Assembly (NCBI GenBank): GCA_000585055.1 | Contig: JEMX01000032.1 | Span: forward strand, 1-37,290 | DNA length: 37,290 nucleotides | DNA from: Candidatus Accumulibacter appositus | GTDB taxonomy: Bacteria > Pseudomonadota > Gammaproteobacteria > Burkholderiales > Rhodocyclaceae | Direction of reading: 5' to 3' | Shown: positions 8,904 through 15,740 of the stretch, piece after piece | How positions within the stretch are numbered: position 1 is the first letter of the stretch | Layout of the letters: each line of letters opens with the position of its first letter | Translations under genes and position numbers: made by a program | The notes under the pieces: generated by a model | Seen by the model: the letters and a program-made list of their open reading frames with translations, nothing else | Databases searched by the model: none | Told to the model about the DNA's origin: nothing

Positions 8904-10028
8904 GCGCCGTGTCGAGCGTTCCGGTCATTGCCGTCAGCAGCGGCGAACCGGCAGGCGTTGGGCCCGAGATCTGTCTGCGCCTGGCCGATTGCGCGCTGGA
9001 CGCGCGCTTCCCCGCGCGAATCGTCGTCCTCGCCGATCGCTCGCTGCTCGCCGAGCGGGCAGCGGCTTTGAACTTTCCAGGCAGGCTACGTGACTGGCAG
9101 CCAGATCTTTCGCCACAGGCCGGCACGCTGGACATCCTGCATCTGCCCCTGGCTGCGGCGGCGACACCAGGCCGCCTGGATGCGGCCAATTCCCCTTACG
9201 TGCTGGCGCTTCTGGACCGGGCGCTGGACGGCTGCCAGAGCGGTGAGTTCGCGGCGATGGTCACCGCCCCGGTGCACAAGGGCGTCATCAACGACGCCGG
9301 TATTCCCTTCAGCGGGCACACCGAGTACCTGGCCCAGAAAACGGCCACCCCGCGGGTGGTGATGATGCTCGCCGGCGGCGGCTTGCGGGTGGCTCTGGTG
9401 ACGACGCATCTGCCGCTGCGTGACGTGCCGGCGGCGGTCACCCAGGACGCTGTCGAGGAGACTCTGCGTATCCTGCATCGCGAGATGGCGGCGAAATACG
9501 GGATCGCTCGCCCGCGCATTCTGGTGGCCGGCCTCAATCCGCACGCCGGCGAGGGAGGCTACCTCGGCCATGAAGAGATCGAGGTGATCACGCCGGTACT
9601 CGAGCGCCTGCGTGGCGAAGGCATGAGCCTGCTCGGACCGCTGCCCGCCGACACCATGTTCTCGCCGCCAGTCCTTGAGCGCGGCGACTGCGTTCTCGCC
9701 ATGTACCATGATCAGGGCCTCACCGCTCTCAAGTACGCGAGTTTCGGCCAGGGTATCAACGTCACCCTGGGCCTGCCGATCATCCGCACGTCGGTCGATC
9801 ACGGAACGGCGCTGGAACTGGCGGGGAGCAACGGCGCTGGAACTGGCGGGGAGCGGACGAGCCGATCCCGGCAGCTTGCTGGTGGCCATCGAGCAGGCCA
9901 TCGAAATGGTGGAGCGGGTGGAGCGGGTGGATCGGGTGGATCGGGTGGAGCGGGTGGAGCGGGTGGATCGGGTGGCACAGGTGGATCCGGTCGCTCAAAC
10001 CAGCGCCAGCCAGCAAGTGAGGGCATGA
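8900..10028 (+). CDS. pdxA: 4-hydroxythreonine-4-phosphate dehydrogenase, frame-shifted near its C-terminus and fused in frame to rsmA
   Basis: PdxA oxidises 4-phosphohydroxy-threonine in pyridoxal phosphate synthesis. Family motifs are intact: [32 protein letters not shown] with its metal His, [21 protein letters not shown] and [13 protein letters not shown]. The family end ([18 protein letters not shown]) is in another frame because of a perfect 25-bp tandem duplication at 9805-9854; removing one copy restores it, ending at the TGA at 10028 with an ATGA overlap on rsmA. As written, the frame from 8900 skips that stop, reads a Gly/Ala/Ser-rich linker from a 9-bp repeat, and continues through rsmA to 10804 as a 634-aa fusion. 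Most catalytic residues precede the shift, so activity may survive; sequencing or assembly error remains possible. Confidence 0.85.
9805..9854. repeat. Perfect 25-bp tandem duplication in pdxA
   Basis: Bases 9805-9829 and 9830-9854 are identical. 25 is not a multiple of 3, so the second copy shifts the pdxA frame. Collapsing to one copy gives the normal PdxA end [14 protein letters not shown]. Such head-to-tail copies can arise and revert by replication slippage. Confidence 0.95.
9909..9989. repeat. 9-bp minisatellite (nine units) at the pdxA 3' end
   Basis: Nine successive units of gtggagcgg / gtggatcgg, the last two degenerate. In the ancestral pdxA frame they encode a charged V-E-R / V-D-R repeat tail; in the shifted frame they encode GGAGGS-like linker. 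All units are multiples of 3, so copy-number changes would not change frame. Confidence 0.9.
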
Positions 10029-10804
10029 GCGCGCACGTCGCGCGCAAGCGCTTTGGTCAGAATTTTCTCGTCGATCAGCAGGTCATTGCCGAGATCATCG
10101 AGGAGCTGGCGGTGCAGCGTGGCGAGACGGTGGTCGAGATCGGCCCGGGACTGGCCGCCTTGACCGCTCCGCTGCTGCAGCGGCTTGATCATCTGCACGT
10201 GGTGGAAATCGACCGCGACATTGTTGCCCGTCTCGGCAAGAGCTTTTCGGCGGAGCGCTTGACGGTGCACGAGGGTGACGCGCTGGCTTTCGATTTCGGC
10301 CGTCTGGCCAGCACCACCGCCAGCCAGCTGCGCATTGTCGGCAATCTGCCGTACAACATCTCGACGCCGCTGCTCTTTCATCTCGCTACCTTCGGCACTT
10401 GCGTGCGCGACATGCATTTCATGCTGCAACGGGAAGTCGTCGAGCGCATGATCGCCGAGCCGGGTAGTGGCGAGGTCGGCCGGCTGACGGTGATGCTGCA
10501 GTACCGTTTCGTCATCGATCGCCTGCTCGACGTGCCGCCAGAGGCCTTCGATCCGGCGCCCAAGGTGCACTCGGCGCTGGTGCGCCTGATTCCGCGTCCG
10601 CCCAAAGCCTTGTCGGTGGTGAACGAAGCGCACTTCGCGGCGCTGGTTGCAGCCGCTTTCAGGCAGCGCCGCAAGATGCTGCGCAACAGTCTTCGGGGGA
10701 TGCTCGACGAGGATCAGCTGGCGGCGCTCGGCGTTTCGCCGACCTGTCGGGCAGAGGAGCTGTCGGTTGCCGATTTCATTCGCCTGGCCAACAGCCTGAC
10801 ATGA
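10025..10804 (+). CDS. rsmA: 16S rRNA dimethyladenosine transferase (KsgA)
   Basis: 259 aa if started at the ATG at 10025. It dimethylates the two adjacent adenosines in the 3'-terminal hairpin of 16S rRNA late in 30S assembly. Motifs: RKRFGQNFL at the N-terminus, SAM-binding [12 protein letters not shown], acidic-loop VVEIDRD, and catalytic [14 protein letters not shown] (N-L-P-Y). The C-terminal helical domain ([14 protein letters not shown]) is complete. The same frame is open upstream into pdxA, so the protein may be made free from this ATG or as the C-terminal half of a fusion. In the ancestral arrangement it overlapped pdxA by ATGA and was translationally coupled. Confidence 0.95.
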   Translation: MSAHVARKRFGQNFLVDQQVIAEIIEELAVQRGETVVEIGPGLAALTAPLLQRLDHLHVVEIDRDIVARLGKSFSAERLTVHEGDALAFDFGRLASTTASQLRIVGNLPYNISTPLLFHLATFGTCVRDMHFMLQREVVERMIAEPGSGEVGRLTVMLQYRFVIDRLLDVPPEAFDPAPKVHSALVRLIPRPPKALSVVNEAHFAALVAAAFRQRRKMLRNSLRGMLDEDQLAALGVSPTCRAEELSVADFIRLANSLT

Positions 10805-10805
10805 C

Positions 10806-10834
10806 TAGGGCGTACCCGATCCGGGTACGCCCTA
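10806..10834. terminator. Strong hairpin between convergent rsmA and the DUF2892 gene
   Basis: A perfect 13-bp stem (arms 10806-10818 and 10822-10834) with a 3-base loop begins 2 bases after the rsmA stop. No T-run follows on either strand, so it may act as a bidirectional stop or mRNA-stabilising hairpin rather than a classical intrinsic terminator. Confidence 0.6.
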
Positions 10835-10853
10835 CGCTCGGTGTGCTCGTCGT

Positions 10854-11051
10854 TCAGCCGCTCTTCTTGACCGGGCAGGTGTTCGCCCCGAGCAGCGAGT
10901 AGGCCGGGCAGACGCCGAACAGGCCGGTCAGCAGTGGTACCACACCGATCCAGCCCCAGGCGCCAACGACCCCCAGGGCGGCCAGCGAGATAAGCGCGAT
11001 GCCGACGACGATGCGCAGGATTTTGTCGATTCCACCGACGTTGGTTTTCAT
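10854..11051 (-). CDS. Small inner-membrane protein, YgaP-like DUF2892
   Basis: 65 aa beginning MKTNVGGIDKILRIVVGIAL, the DUF2892 pattern found alone or fused to rhodanese in YgaP. Two hydrophobic segments (about 10-31 and 33-47) form a helical hairpin; Cys48 and Cys59 lie in the tail, G-V-C-P and N-T-C-P-V-K-K. Some family members are linked to sulfur or persulfide handling, but no reaction can be assigned here. A GGAG site sits 6 bases before the ATG. It follows a Crp/Fnr regulator gene, and a CRP-type palindrome lies in its upstream gap, suggesting control by that regulator. Confidence 0.85.
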   Translation of the reverse strand: MKTNVGGIDKILRIVVGIALISLAALGVVGAWGWIGVVPLLTGLFGVCPAYSLLGANTCPVKKSG

Positions 11052-11113
11052 GATTGGCTCCGTGAGTGTTTGTGGTTGACGGGGCCAGATTACGCAGCTG
11101 CACGATTCTTGTA

Positions 11114-11129
11114 TGTAACCGCGGTCACA
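11114..11129. promoter_or_regulatory. CRP/FNR-type operator upstream of the DUF2892 gene
   Basis: TGTAACCGCGGTCACA matches TGTGA-N6-TCACA at 9 of 10 defined positions and is palindromic except for one base pair. It lies 63-78 bases upstream of the DUF2892 start and just 3' of a Crp/Fnr gene, a fitting position for an activator site. Confidence 0.55.
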
Positions 11130-11148
11130 CAGCGACGCCTGAGCTCGC

Positions 11149-11826
11149 TCAGCGGCTGTTTTCAGCCAGCTGTTGTAGTCCGGTCGGGTCGGTCACGGTA
11201 ATCTGTTCGCGTCCGAGCCTGACCAGTCCTTGTACGGCAAAGCCCTTGAGCAGGCGGCTGACGATCTCGCGGACGCTGCCGAGCTCCTCGGCCAGGGTCT
11301 GGTGCGTGGCGCGGATGGTTTCGCCCCTGGCGAGCAGCAGCTTGGCCAGGCGCTGGTCGAGGCGGTGAAAGGCGACTTCCTCGACCAGTTGCATCAGTTC
11401 AGCGATGCGTTCGGCGAAAAGGTGGAAAACGAAGTCGCGGAAAAGCGCGTTGTCGGCAACCAGCCTCTCGAACATGGCGATCGGCAGAAGCAGCAGCGAT
11501 AGCGGCGTCTCGGCGATCCCGCGTGCGGAATAGGGAGTGTGACCGAGCAGGCAGCTCGAGCTGATAATGCAGGAGCCGCCCGGTTCGACGCGATAGAGCA
11601 ACATTTCGCGACCAGTGGCGGTGCTCTTCACCACCTTGATTGTGCCGGCAAGCAGCAGCGGAAATCCCATGCAGTCCTGATGTTCGGTGAACAACTGCGT
11701 GCCGGCCGGCAGTTCGCGTGCGCTCATCGCCTGGCCGAGTTCGGCCAGCTGTTCCAGAGACAGCGAGCGCAGCGCCGGGTAGAGGGCGAGCAGGGGCGGC
11801 GGCAGATTGTGCGCTGCGGTGTTCAT
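11149..11826 (-). CDS. Crp/Fnr-family transcriptional regulator
   Basis: 225 aa. Residues about 15-130 form the cyclic-nucleotide-binding beta-roll (LPAGTQLFTEHQ, GFPLLLAGTIKVVK, GREMLLYRVEPGGSC), then a dimerisation helix and a winged helix at about 160-215 (THQTLAEELGSVREIVSRLL). The Fnr N-terminal iron-sulfur cysteine cluster is absent. Three cysteines (52, 86, 92) lie in or near the beta-roll, Cys86 and Cys92 as C-I-I-S-S-S-C, so redox or sulfur sensing is conceivable but unproven. The ATG overlaps the xthA stop (ATGA), giving the order xthA, regulator, DUF2892 gene. The ligand cannot be told from sequence. Confidence 0.9.
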   Translation of the reverse strand: MNTAAHNLPPPLLALYPALRSLSLEQLAELGQAMSARELPAGTQLFTEHQDCMGFPLLLAGTIKVVKSTATGREMLLYRVEPGGSCIISSSCLLGHTPYSARGIAETPLSLLLLPIAMFERLVADNALFRDFVFHLFAERIAELMQLVEEVAFHRLDQRLAKLLLARGETIRATHQTLAEELGSVREIVSRLLKGFAVQGLVRLGREQITVTDPTGLQQLAENSR

Positions 11827-12593
11827 GACTCGCTGACTTCGGCGGTCACCGGCGCGTGATCGGATGGTCGCTCGAGCTTGCGCATTCCCCGGCTGATGCC
11901 TGCTGCCGTACAGCGCCCGGCGAGCCTCTCCGAGAGCAGGATGAGGTCGATCCGAAGTCCCCGGTTCTTCTGGAAGCCGAGCATCCGATAGTCCCACCAC
12001 GAGAAGCTCTTGTCCGCTTGTTCGAAGAGGCGGAAGCTGTCTTTCAGGCCAAGGCCCAGCAGGCGCTGCAAGGCCGTCCGCTCCGGCTCCGAGCAAAGAA
12101 TCTGCCCGGCCCAGGCGAGCGGGTCGTGAACGTCGCGGTCGTCCGGGGCGATGTTGAAGTCACCGGCGAGAATCAGTTGCGGATGCTCGGCGATTTGCGC
12201 AGCGATCCAGGTCAGCAGCGCCTCCAGCCAGGCAAGTTTGTAGGCGTACTTGTCACTGCCGACGGCCTGGCCATTCGGCACATAGGCGCAGACCACCCGA
12301 ATTCCGTTGACCGTCGCCGCCAGCAAGCGCTTTTGCGGGTCAGGGTAGAGTGGGTTGCCGAAGACGATATCGCTCGGCTGTTCGCGGGCCAGCAGGGCCA
12401 CGCCGTTGTAGGTCTTCTGCCCGGAGAAGACAGCATGATAACCGGCAGCCTCGATTTCCAGCTTCGGGAAGAACGGGTCTTCGAGTTTGCTTTCCTGCAG
12501 GCAGACGATATCGGGTTCTTCCGTTGCCAGCCAGTCGAGCAATTGCGGTAGGCGGACCTTGAGTGAGTTGACGTTCCAGGTGGCAATTTTCAT
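11823..12593 (-). CDS. xthA: Exodeoxyribonuclease III
   Basis: A 256-aa AP endonuclease and 3'-5' exonuclease of base-excision repair. Exo/endo/phosphatase motifs: MKIATWNVNSLKVRL (Asn7), CLQESKLEDPFFP (Glu34), ICAYVPNG-like VVCAYVPNGQ, LILAGDFNIAP (catalytic Asp/Asn), a recognition WWDYR-type loop (SFSWWDYRMLGFQKNRGLRID), and C-terminal PSDHAPV with the catalytic His. Length is normal. It is the last clearly chromosomal gene before the junction. A 13-codon frame overlaps its start codon. Confidence 0.95.
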   Translation of the reverse strand: MKIATWNVNSLKVRLPQLLDWLATEEPDIVCLQESKLEDPFFPKLEIEAAGYHAVFSGQKTYNGVALLAREQPSDIVFGNPLYPDPQKRLLAATVNGIRVVCAYVPNGQAVGSDKYAYKLAWLEALLTWIAAQIAEHPQLILAGDFNIAPDDRDVHDPLAWAGQILCSEPERTALQRLLGLGLKDSFRLFEQADKSFSWWDYRMLGFQKNRGLRIDLILLSERLAGRCTAAGISRGMRKLERPSDHAPVTAEVSES

Positions 12594-12631
12594 AGAAATT
12601 GTAGCAAGATGATTAATAAGTTGTTTTCCAT
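12590..12631 (-). other. Short leader-like frame overlapping the xthA start
   Basis: An ATG at 12631 opens 13 codons (M-E-N-N-L-L-I-I-L-L-Q-F-L) whose TGA overlaps the xthA ATG (ATGA). The frame is open upstream for about 15 more codons. I see no good ribosome site. It could be a leader peptide coupled to xthA, the remnant of an upstream gene cut by integration, or chance in AT-rich DNA. Confidence 0.25.
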
Positions 12632-12656
12632 GCTTGCTCTTTTATTTTCTAATTTA

Positions 12657-12677
12657 GCTACCCATCTGGCTACCCAT
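12657..12677. repeat. Direct repeat gctacccat x2, candidate attachment-site core
   Basis: gctacccat occurs at 12657-12665 and 12669-12677, 12 bases apart, at the edge of the AT-rich patch next to xthA. Paired short repeats in such a position resemble integrase core or arm sites. Without the other end of the element this is only a candidate. Confidence 0.25.
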
Positions 12678-12784
12678 GCTCAGGGCGGTACGCCTCCTTG
12701 ATCCAATAGAGAAGGCAATAGTTTGCCCATATTGTCCCATCAGGTCTCATCGCTTGCTAGGTCTGGGTTGCGCAGTATGGCGGG

Positions 12785-12808
12785 CATCTTCACTGCACAG
12801 TGAAGATG
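12785..12808. promoter_or_regulatory. 24-base palindrome (11-bp arms, 2-base spacer)
   Basis: catcttcactg (12785-12795) and cagtgaagatg (12798-12808) are perfect reverse complements. No T-run follows on either strand, so a dimer-binding operator is more likely than a terminator. The binding protein is unknown. Confidence 0.45.
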
Positions 12809-12928
12809 GCTGTTCTGCCGAATGTTCGCCACGTTCAGCCTGCCCCCAGCGATGCATACCTGATCGCTTATCCCGTCGCCTACGCACTCCATGGTTCCCT
12901 TTTAATGATGCAAGCGAACCGATGCTGG

Positions 12929-13001
12929 TCCGAAAAAAATATACAATTTTCGGACAGGCGGGCTTGCCAGCGATCCGAAAAAAATATACAAATATCGGAC
13001 A
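12929..13001 (+). promoter_or_regulatory. abiE promoter with two 28-bp inverted-repeat operators
   Basis: Two near-identical 28-base blocks (12929-12956 and 12974-13001) start 45 bases apart. Each begins tccgaaaaaaatataca and ends in tcggaca, so each also has inverted ends (tccga/tcgga). The second holds a TATACA -10 candidate at 12985-12990, with TTGCCA at 12964-12969 as -35 (15-base spacer). The ATG of abiEi is at 13011. AbiEi antitoxins are known to repress their own operon by binding inverted repeats, which fits this layout. Confidence 0.7.
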
Positions 13002-13010
13002 AGTGTTCCT

Positions 13011-13730
13011 ATGTCTGATCTCAAATCCGCAATCGCCTCACTGGTCAATGCCGCCGACCCCAACCACGTCTGGGTGCCGGCCGACTTTGCACAGCTCGGC
13101 AACCGCGACGCCATCGATAAGACCCTGCAGCGCATGGTGCGGGCCGGCGACCTGCGCCGTATCGACCGAGGTTTGTACGACCGGCCAAGCATCAACCGCC
13201 TGACCAAGCGCCCCACTACCCCGGACTATCGCGCCGTGGTAGAGGCCATCGCGCGTCGCGACCAACTGCGCCTGCTGGTGGATGGCATGACCGCTGCCAA
13301 TGATCTCGGCCTGACGGACGCTGTCCCGGCCCGCGTCACGATCCACACCGATGCACGTCGCCGGGGAATCAAACTCGACAACTTGGCCATCGACTTCAAG
13401 CAGACTGCACCCAGTCGTCTCTACTGGGCCGGCCGTCCCGCCATGCGTGTCGTACAAGCCCTTCATTGGCTGAAAGACACGTTGGTCTCCGACCGCGACC
13501 GAATCCTGAGCCGACTGAGCCAACTGTTGGCCGATCCCATCCATGGCGCAGCGATCCGCCAAGACCTGATCGATGGCTTCAGCGTGCTGCCGGCATGGAT
13601 GCAAAGTCTGGTCCGGGAAGTTCCCGATTGCGATCCGCTGAACACCGAACCCAAGACTTTGCTACCGCCCAGTCACGCGAAGCGATCAGCGAGCACCCGC
13701 TCGGCCAAACGCGTAGGAGGTGCCGATTGA
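13011..13730 (+). CDS. AbiEi-type antitoxin / autoregulator (DUF6088-like)
   Basis: 239 aa. The N-terminal winged-helix region (WVPADFAQLG, IDKTLQRMVRAGDLRRIDRGLYDRP, about residues 20-65) is typical of type IV antitoxins of the AbiEi group. The middle (LVDGMTAANDLGLTDAVPARVTI) matches the antitoxin domain, where A-A-N-x-L-G-L-T-x-x-V-P is characteristic. In AbiE systems this protein represses the operon and counteracts the AbiEii nucleotidyltransferase without stable complex formation. Two inverted-repeat operators lie just upstream. Its TGA overlaps the TTG start of the toxin gene. Intact, although its partner is frameshifted. Confidence 0.85.
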   Translation: MSDLKSAIASLVNAADPNHVWVPADFAQLGNRDAIDKTLQRMVRAGDLRRIDRGLYDRPSINRLTKRPTTPDYRAVVEAIARRDQLRLLVDGMTAANDLGLTDAVPARVTIHTDARRRGIKLDNLAIDFKQTAPSRLYWAGRPAMRVVQALHWLKDTLVSDRDRILSRLSQLLADPIHGAAIRQDLIDGFSVLPAWMQSLVREVPDCDPLNTEPKTLLPPSHAKRSASTRSAKRVGGAD

Positions 13731-14820
13731 ACCCCTCGTTCCGCGACGTCATTACCGCCACCGACACCGACCGGCTCGATCTGTTTCTCGGCGCTGCCGC
13801 TCGTTTGGGCACCGTTGTCCAGAACGTCGAGAAAGATTTCTGGGTCTGCTGGACCCTGGATGCGTTGTTCAACGGCTTGGCCGCTGGCGGACCCAGACTG
13901 CTGTTCAAGGGGGGCACTTCCCTCTCCAAGGCTTTCGGCCTGATCGCCCGGTTTTCCGAGGACATCGACATCACCGTCTTTCGCGACGACTTGGGGCAAG
14001 CGGCCAACGTGGCCGAGTTGGATGCCTTGAGCGGCAAGAAGCGCCGTGCGCGCCTCGAAGCCATCCGCGTGGCTTGCCAAGCCTACATCGCGGGGCTTGC
14101 CAAGCCTACATCGCGGGCCCTTTGATGGAGCAATTCACGCGGCTCGCCGCAGCCGTCATCCCACCGGACCGTTTCCGCGTGGAACTTGATCCGGAGGACA
14201 AGGACGGCCAGACCGTGCTGTTCTGGTATCCCGCCGTTACACTCAAGGTCGGCGACTACATTCGCTCAGCCGTCAAGATCGAGTCCGGTGCGAAGTCGGC
14301 GCTGGACCCGCACGTCGCAGCCATGGTCGTGCCATACGTCGCACAGGATTTGCCCGAATTGGACCTGGCCGTGGGCAACGTCACCACCGTAAAACCTGAG
14401 CGCACCTTTTGGGACAAGGTCATCATCCTGCACGGCTTGCGACAGTGGCACGACCGCCGCGGCGAACTGCGGCATGGTGGGCAGCGCGTCTCGCGCCACT
14501 ACTACGATGTCCATCAACTAATGCAGGCCACCGCATCACCTGAGTGGCAAGCCGATGGGGCACTCGCTGTCGATTGCGCCCACCATGCGAGGCTGTTCTT
14601 CGGCAGTACCGATCTGGGGCTGGATACCGCCCAACCCGGCAAGTTCACGCTGACACCCAGTGCGGCCATGCACGATGCGCTTGCGAGAGACTATGAAGCC
14701 ATGACTGGCATGGTCTTCGGCGAAGTCCCGTCACTCGACACGGTTTTGACCAGCATTGAGCGATTCGAACAGATCGTCAACGGATTAATGATCGCCACAC
14801 CGCCCGCGCAGAAGGAGTGA
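13727..14820 (+). pseudogene. AbiEii nucleotidyltransferase toxin, broken by a 23-bp tandem duplication
   Basis: Starts at TTG 13727, overlapping the abiEi stop, with AGGAGG at 13715-13720. The N-terminal part carries the nucleotidyltransferase signature: GGTSLSK at 62-68 and SEDID at 77-81. A perfect 23-bp duplication (14071-14116) then shifts the frame to a TGA at 14123-14125. The rest continues in another frame to 14820, including VKPERTFWDKVIILHG, the usual K-x3-DK region. Collapsing one copy gives a continuous 356-aa AbiEii. An ATG at 14125 overlaps the premature stop (TGATG), so the second half could be made by reinitiation, giving a split toxin of about 132 + 231 aa. As written the toxin is probably off. 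Confidence 0.85.
14071..14116. repeat. Perfect 23-bp tandem duplication in abiEii
   Basis: Bases 14071-14093 and 14094-14116 are identical. 23 is not a multiple of 3, so the copy breaks the toxin frame. Loss of one copy would restore it, making the locus a potential on/off switch. Confidence 0.95.
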
Positions 14821-14825
14821 CCTAG

Positions 14826-15740
14826 GTGAACGACTACTTCAGCGACCGAGAGAACGGACCCCGTACGCGGACCGAGCAGGTGATTTCACCCGTCGTCTGG
14901 GCAGGTCTGGCGACGACGGTACAGGCGCTGGTCAGCCGCGGTGCCTTCGGCCTGCGCTTCCCCGATCGCTGTCCGGATGGACAAGTCGTTTGCGGGTGCG
15001 ATCCGGATGCCCTGTCCGCTTCCGTGGTTGCGGAGATGCCGGGATTGGCTTGGCCACTCGAAACCACGAGTGTGGTGGAAGACGGCTTCCTGTCGCAGCG
15101 CGAACCGTTCGCGCCGGACACACTATTGATCCTCGATTTCATCGAGTTCGTCCACGCTTCGGTGGCGAAGCCGATTCCCGGGAAGTACCACGACTTCTTC
15201 AGTCACCACCATTTGACGTTCGATCAACAGTCCGGGCAGGAAGAGTTCCGTGCGACCGTCAATCGCATTTTTGCCCGTAATGGCGTGGCGTTCGAGATGT
15301 TATCGGCCGGTCGCATCGTGCGCGTACTTCCGCCGGTGCTTGGGGAAGACTTGCAGCGAACCGTGTTTCGGACCGGAGACCGGACCCTCGACAACATGCT
15401 GGACGAGTGTCGGGCAAAGTTTTCCGATCGCAACCCTCTGGTGCGCCGCGAAGCCTTGGAGCGCTTGTGGGACGCATGGGAGCGGCTCAAGTCCCTCGCC
15501 GACCCCAGCGACAAGAAGAGGTCAATCAAGCTCATTCTCGACGCCACCGCCTCGGAGCCAGCACTTCGGGCGCGGTTGGAGGAAGAAGCGACAGAATTGA
15601 CGTCCATCGGAAACGGCCACCTCATCCGGCACTCGGAGGTCAAGCAAGTGCCGGTCATCGATGTGGATCATGTCGACTACCTGTTCCATCGCCTGTTCGC
15701 GATGATCCAACTGATACTGAGGAAGAAGGAGACCGCGTGA
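14826..15740 (+). CDS. AbiJ-like protein with C-terminal helical (HEPN-type) domain
   Basis: 304 aa, GTG start with AAGGAG at 14812-14817. The middle (LDFIEFVHASVAKP, YHDFFSHHHLTFD, FRATVNRIFARNGVAFEM, about 100-160) and C-terminal part (REALERLWDAWERLK, then LIRHSE at 266-271 and HVDYLFHRLFAMIQLIL) resemble proteins grouped with abortive-infection AbiJ. The C-terminal part looks HEPN-like, but I cannot point to a clean R-x4-6-H RNase motif; R268-H269 is the nearest. It opens a tightly packed operon, sharing four bases (GTGA) with the next gene. Possible roles are effector or sensor. The family link is from memory of the pattern, not a search. Confidence 0.6.
   Translation: MNDYFSDRENGPRTRTEQVISPVVWAGLATTVQALVSRGAFGLRFPDRCPDGQVVCGCDPDALSASVVAEMPGLAWPLETTSVVEDGFLSQREPFAPDTLLILDFIEFVHASVAKPIPGKYHDFFSHHHLTFDQQSGQEEFRATVNRIFARNGVAFEMLSAGRIVRVLPPVLGEDLQRTVFRTGDRTLDNMLDECRAKFSDRNPLVRREALERLWDAWERLKSLADPSDKKRSIKLILDATASEPALRARLEEEATELTSIGNGHLIRHSEVKQVPVIDVDHVDYLFHRLFAMIQLILRKKETA

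Larger units (their letters stand above)
12594..13010. other. Gene-free junction between chromosome and mobile cargo
   Basis: About 420 bases with no convincing gene on either strand. The part next to xthA (12594-12665) is distinctly AT-rich against its surroundings. The segment also holds two 9-base direct repeats, a 24-base palindrome, and at its right end two long operator-like repeats before abiEi. I found no tRNA, which would otherwise be a usual integration target. It is the likely place for the element edge and the xthA promoter. Confidence 0.55.

Noticed and set aside
9909..9989. Possible CRISPR array
   Set aside because: Units are 9 bp, directly adjacent and without spacers; it is a coding minisatellite.
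9780..10016. Minus-strand frames with H-P-L / P-P-A repeats
   Set aside because: They are translations of the pdxA minisatellite on the wrong strand.
12594..13010. tRNA gene as an integration target
   Set aside because: I saw no cloverleaf-like sequence on either strand in the junction.
12800..13018. A short frame with a doubled S-E-K-N-I-Q motif
   Set aside because: The doubled peptide simply reflects the two 28-bp operator repeats being translated.
12676..13203. A frame running through the junction and into abiEi
   Set aside because: It passes through the promoter and operators and overlaps abiEi in another frame; the peptide shows no family resemblance.
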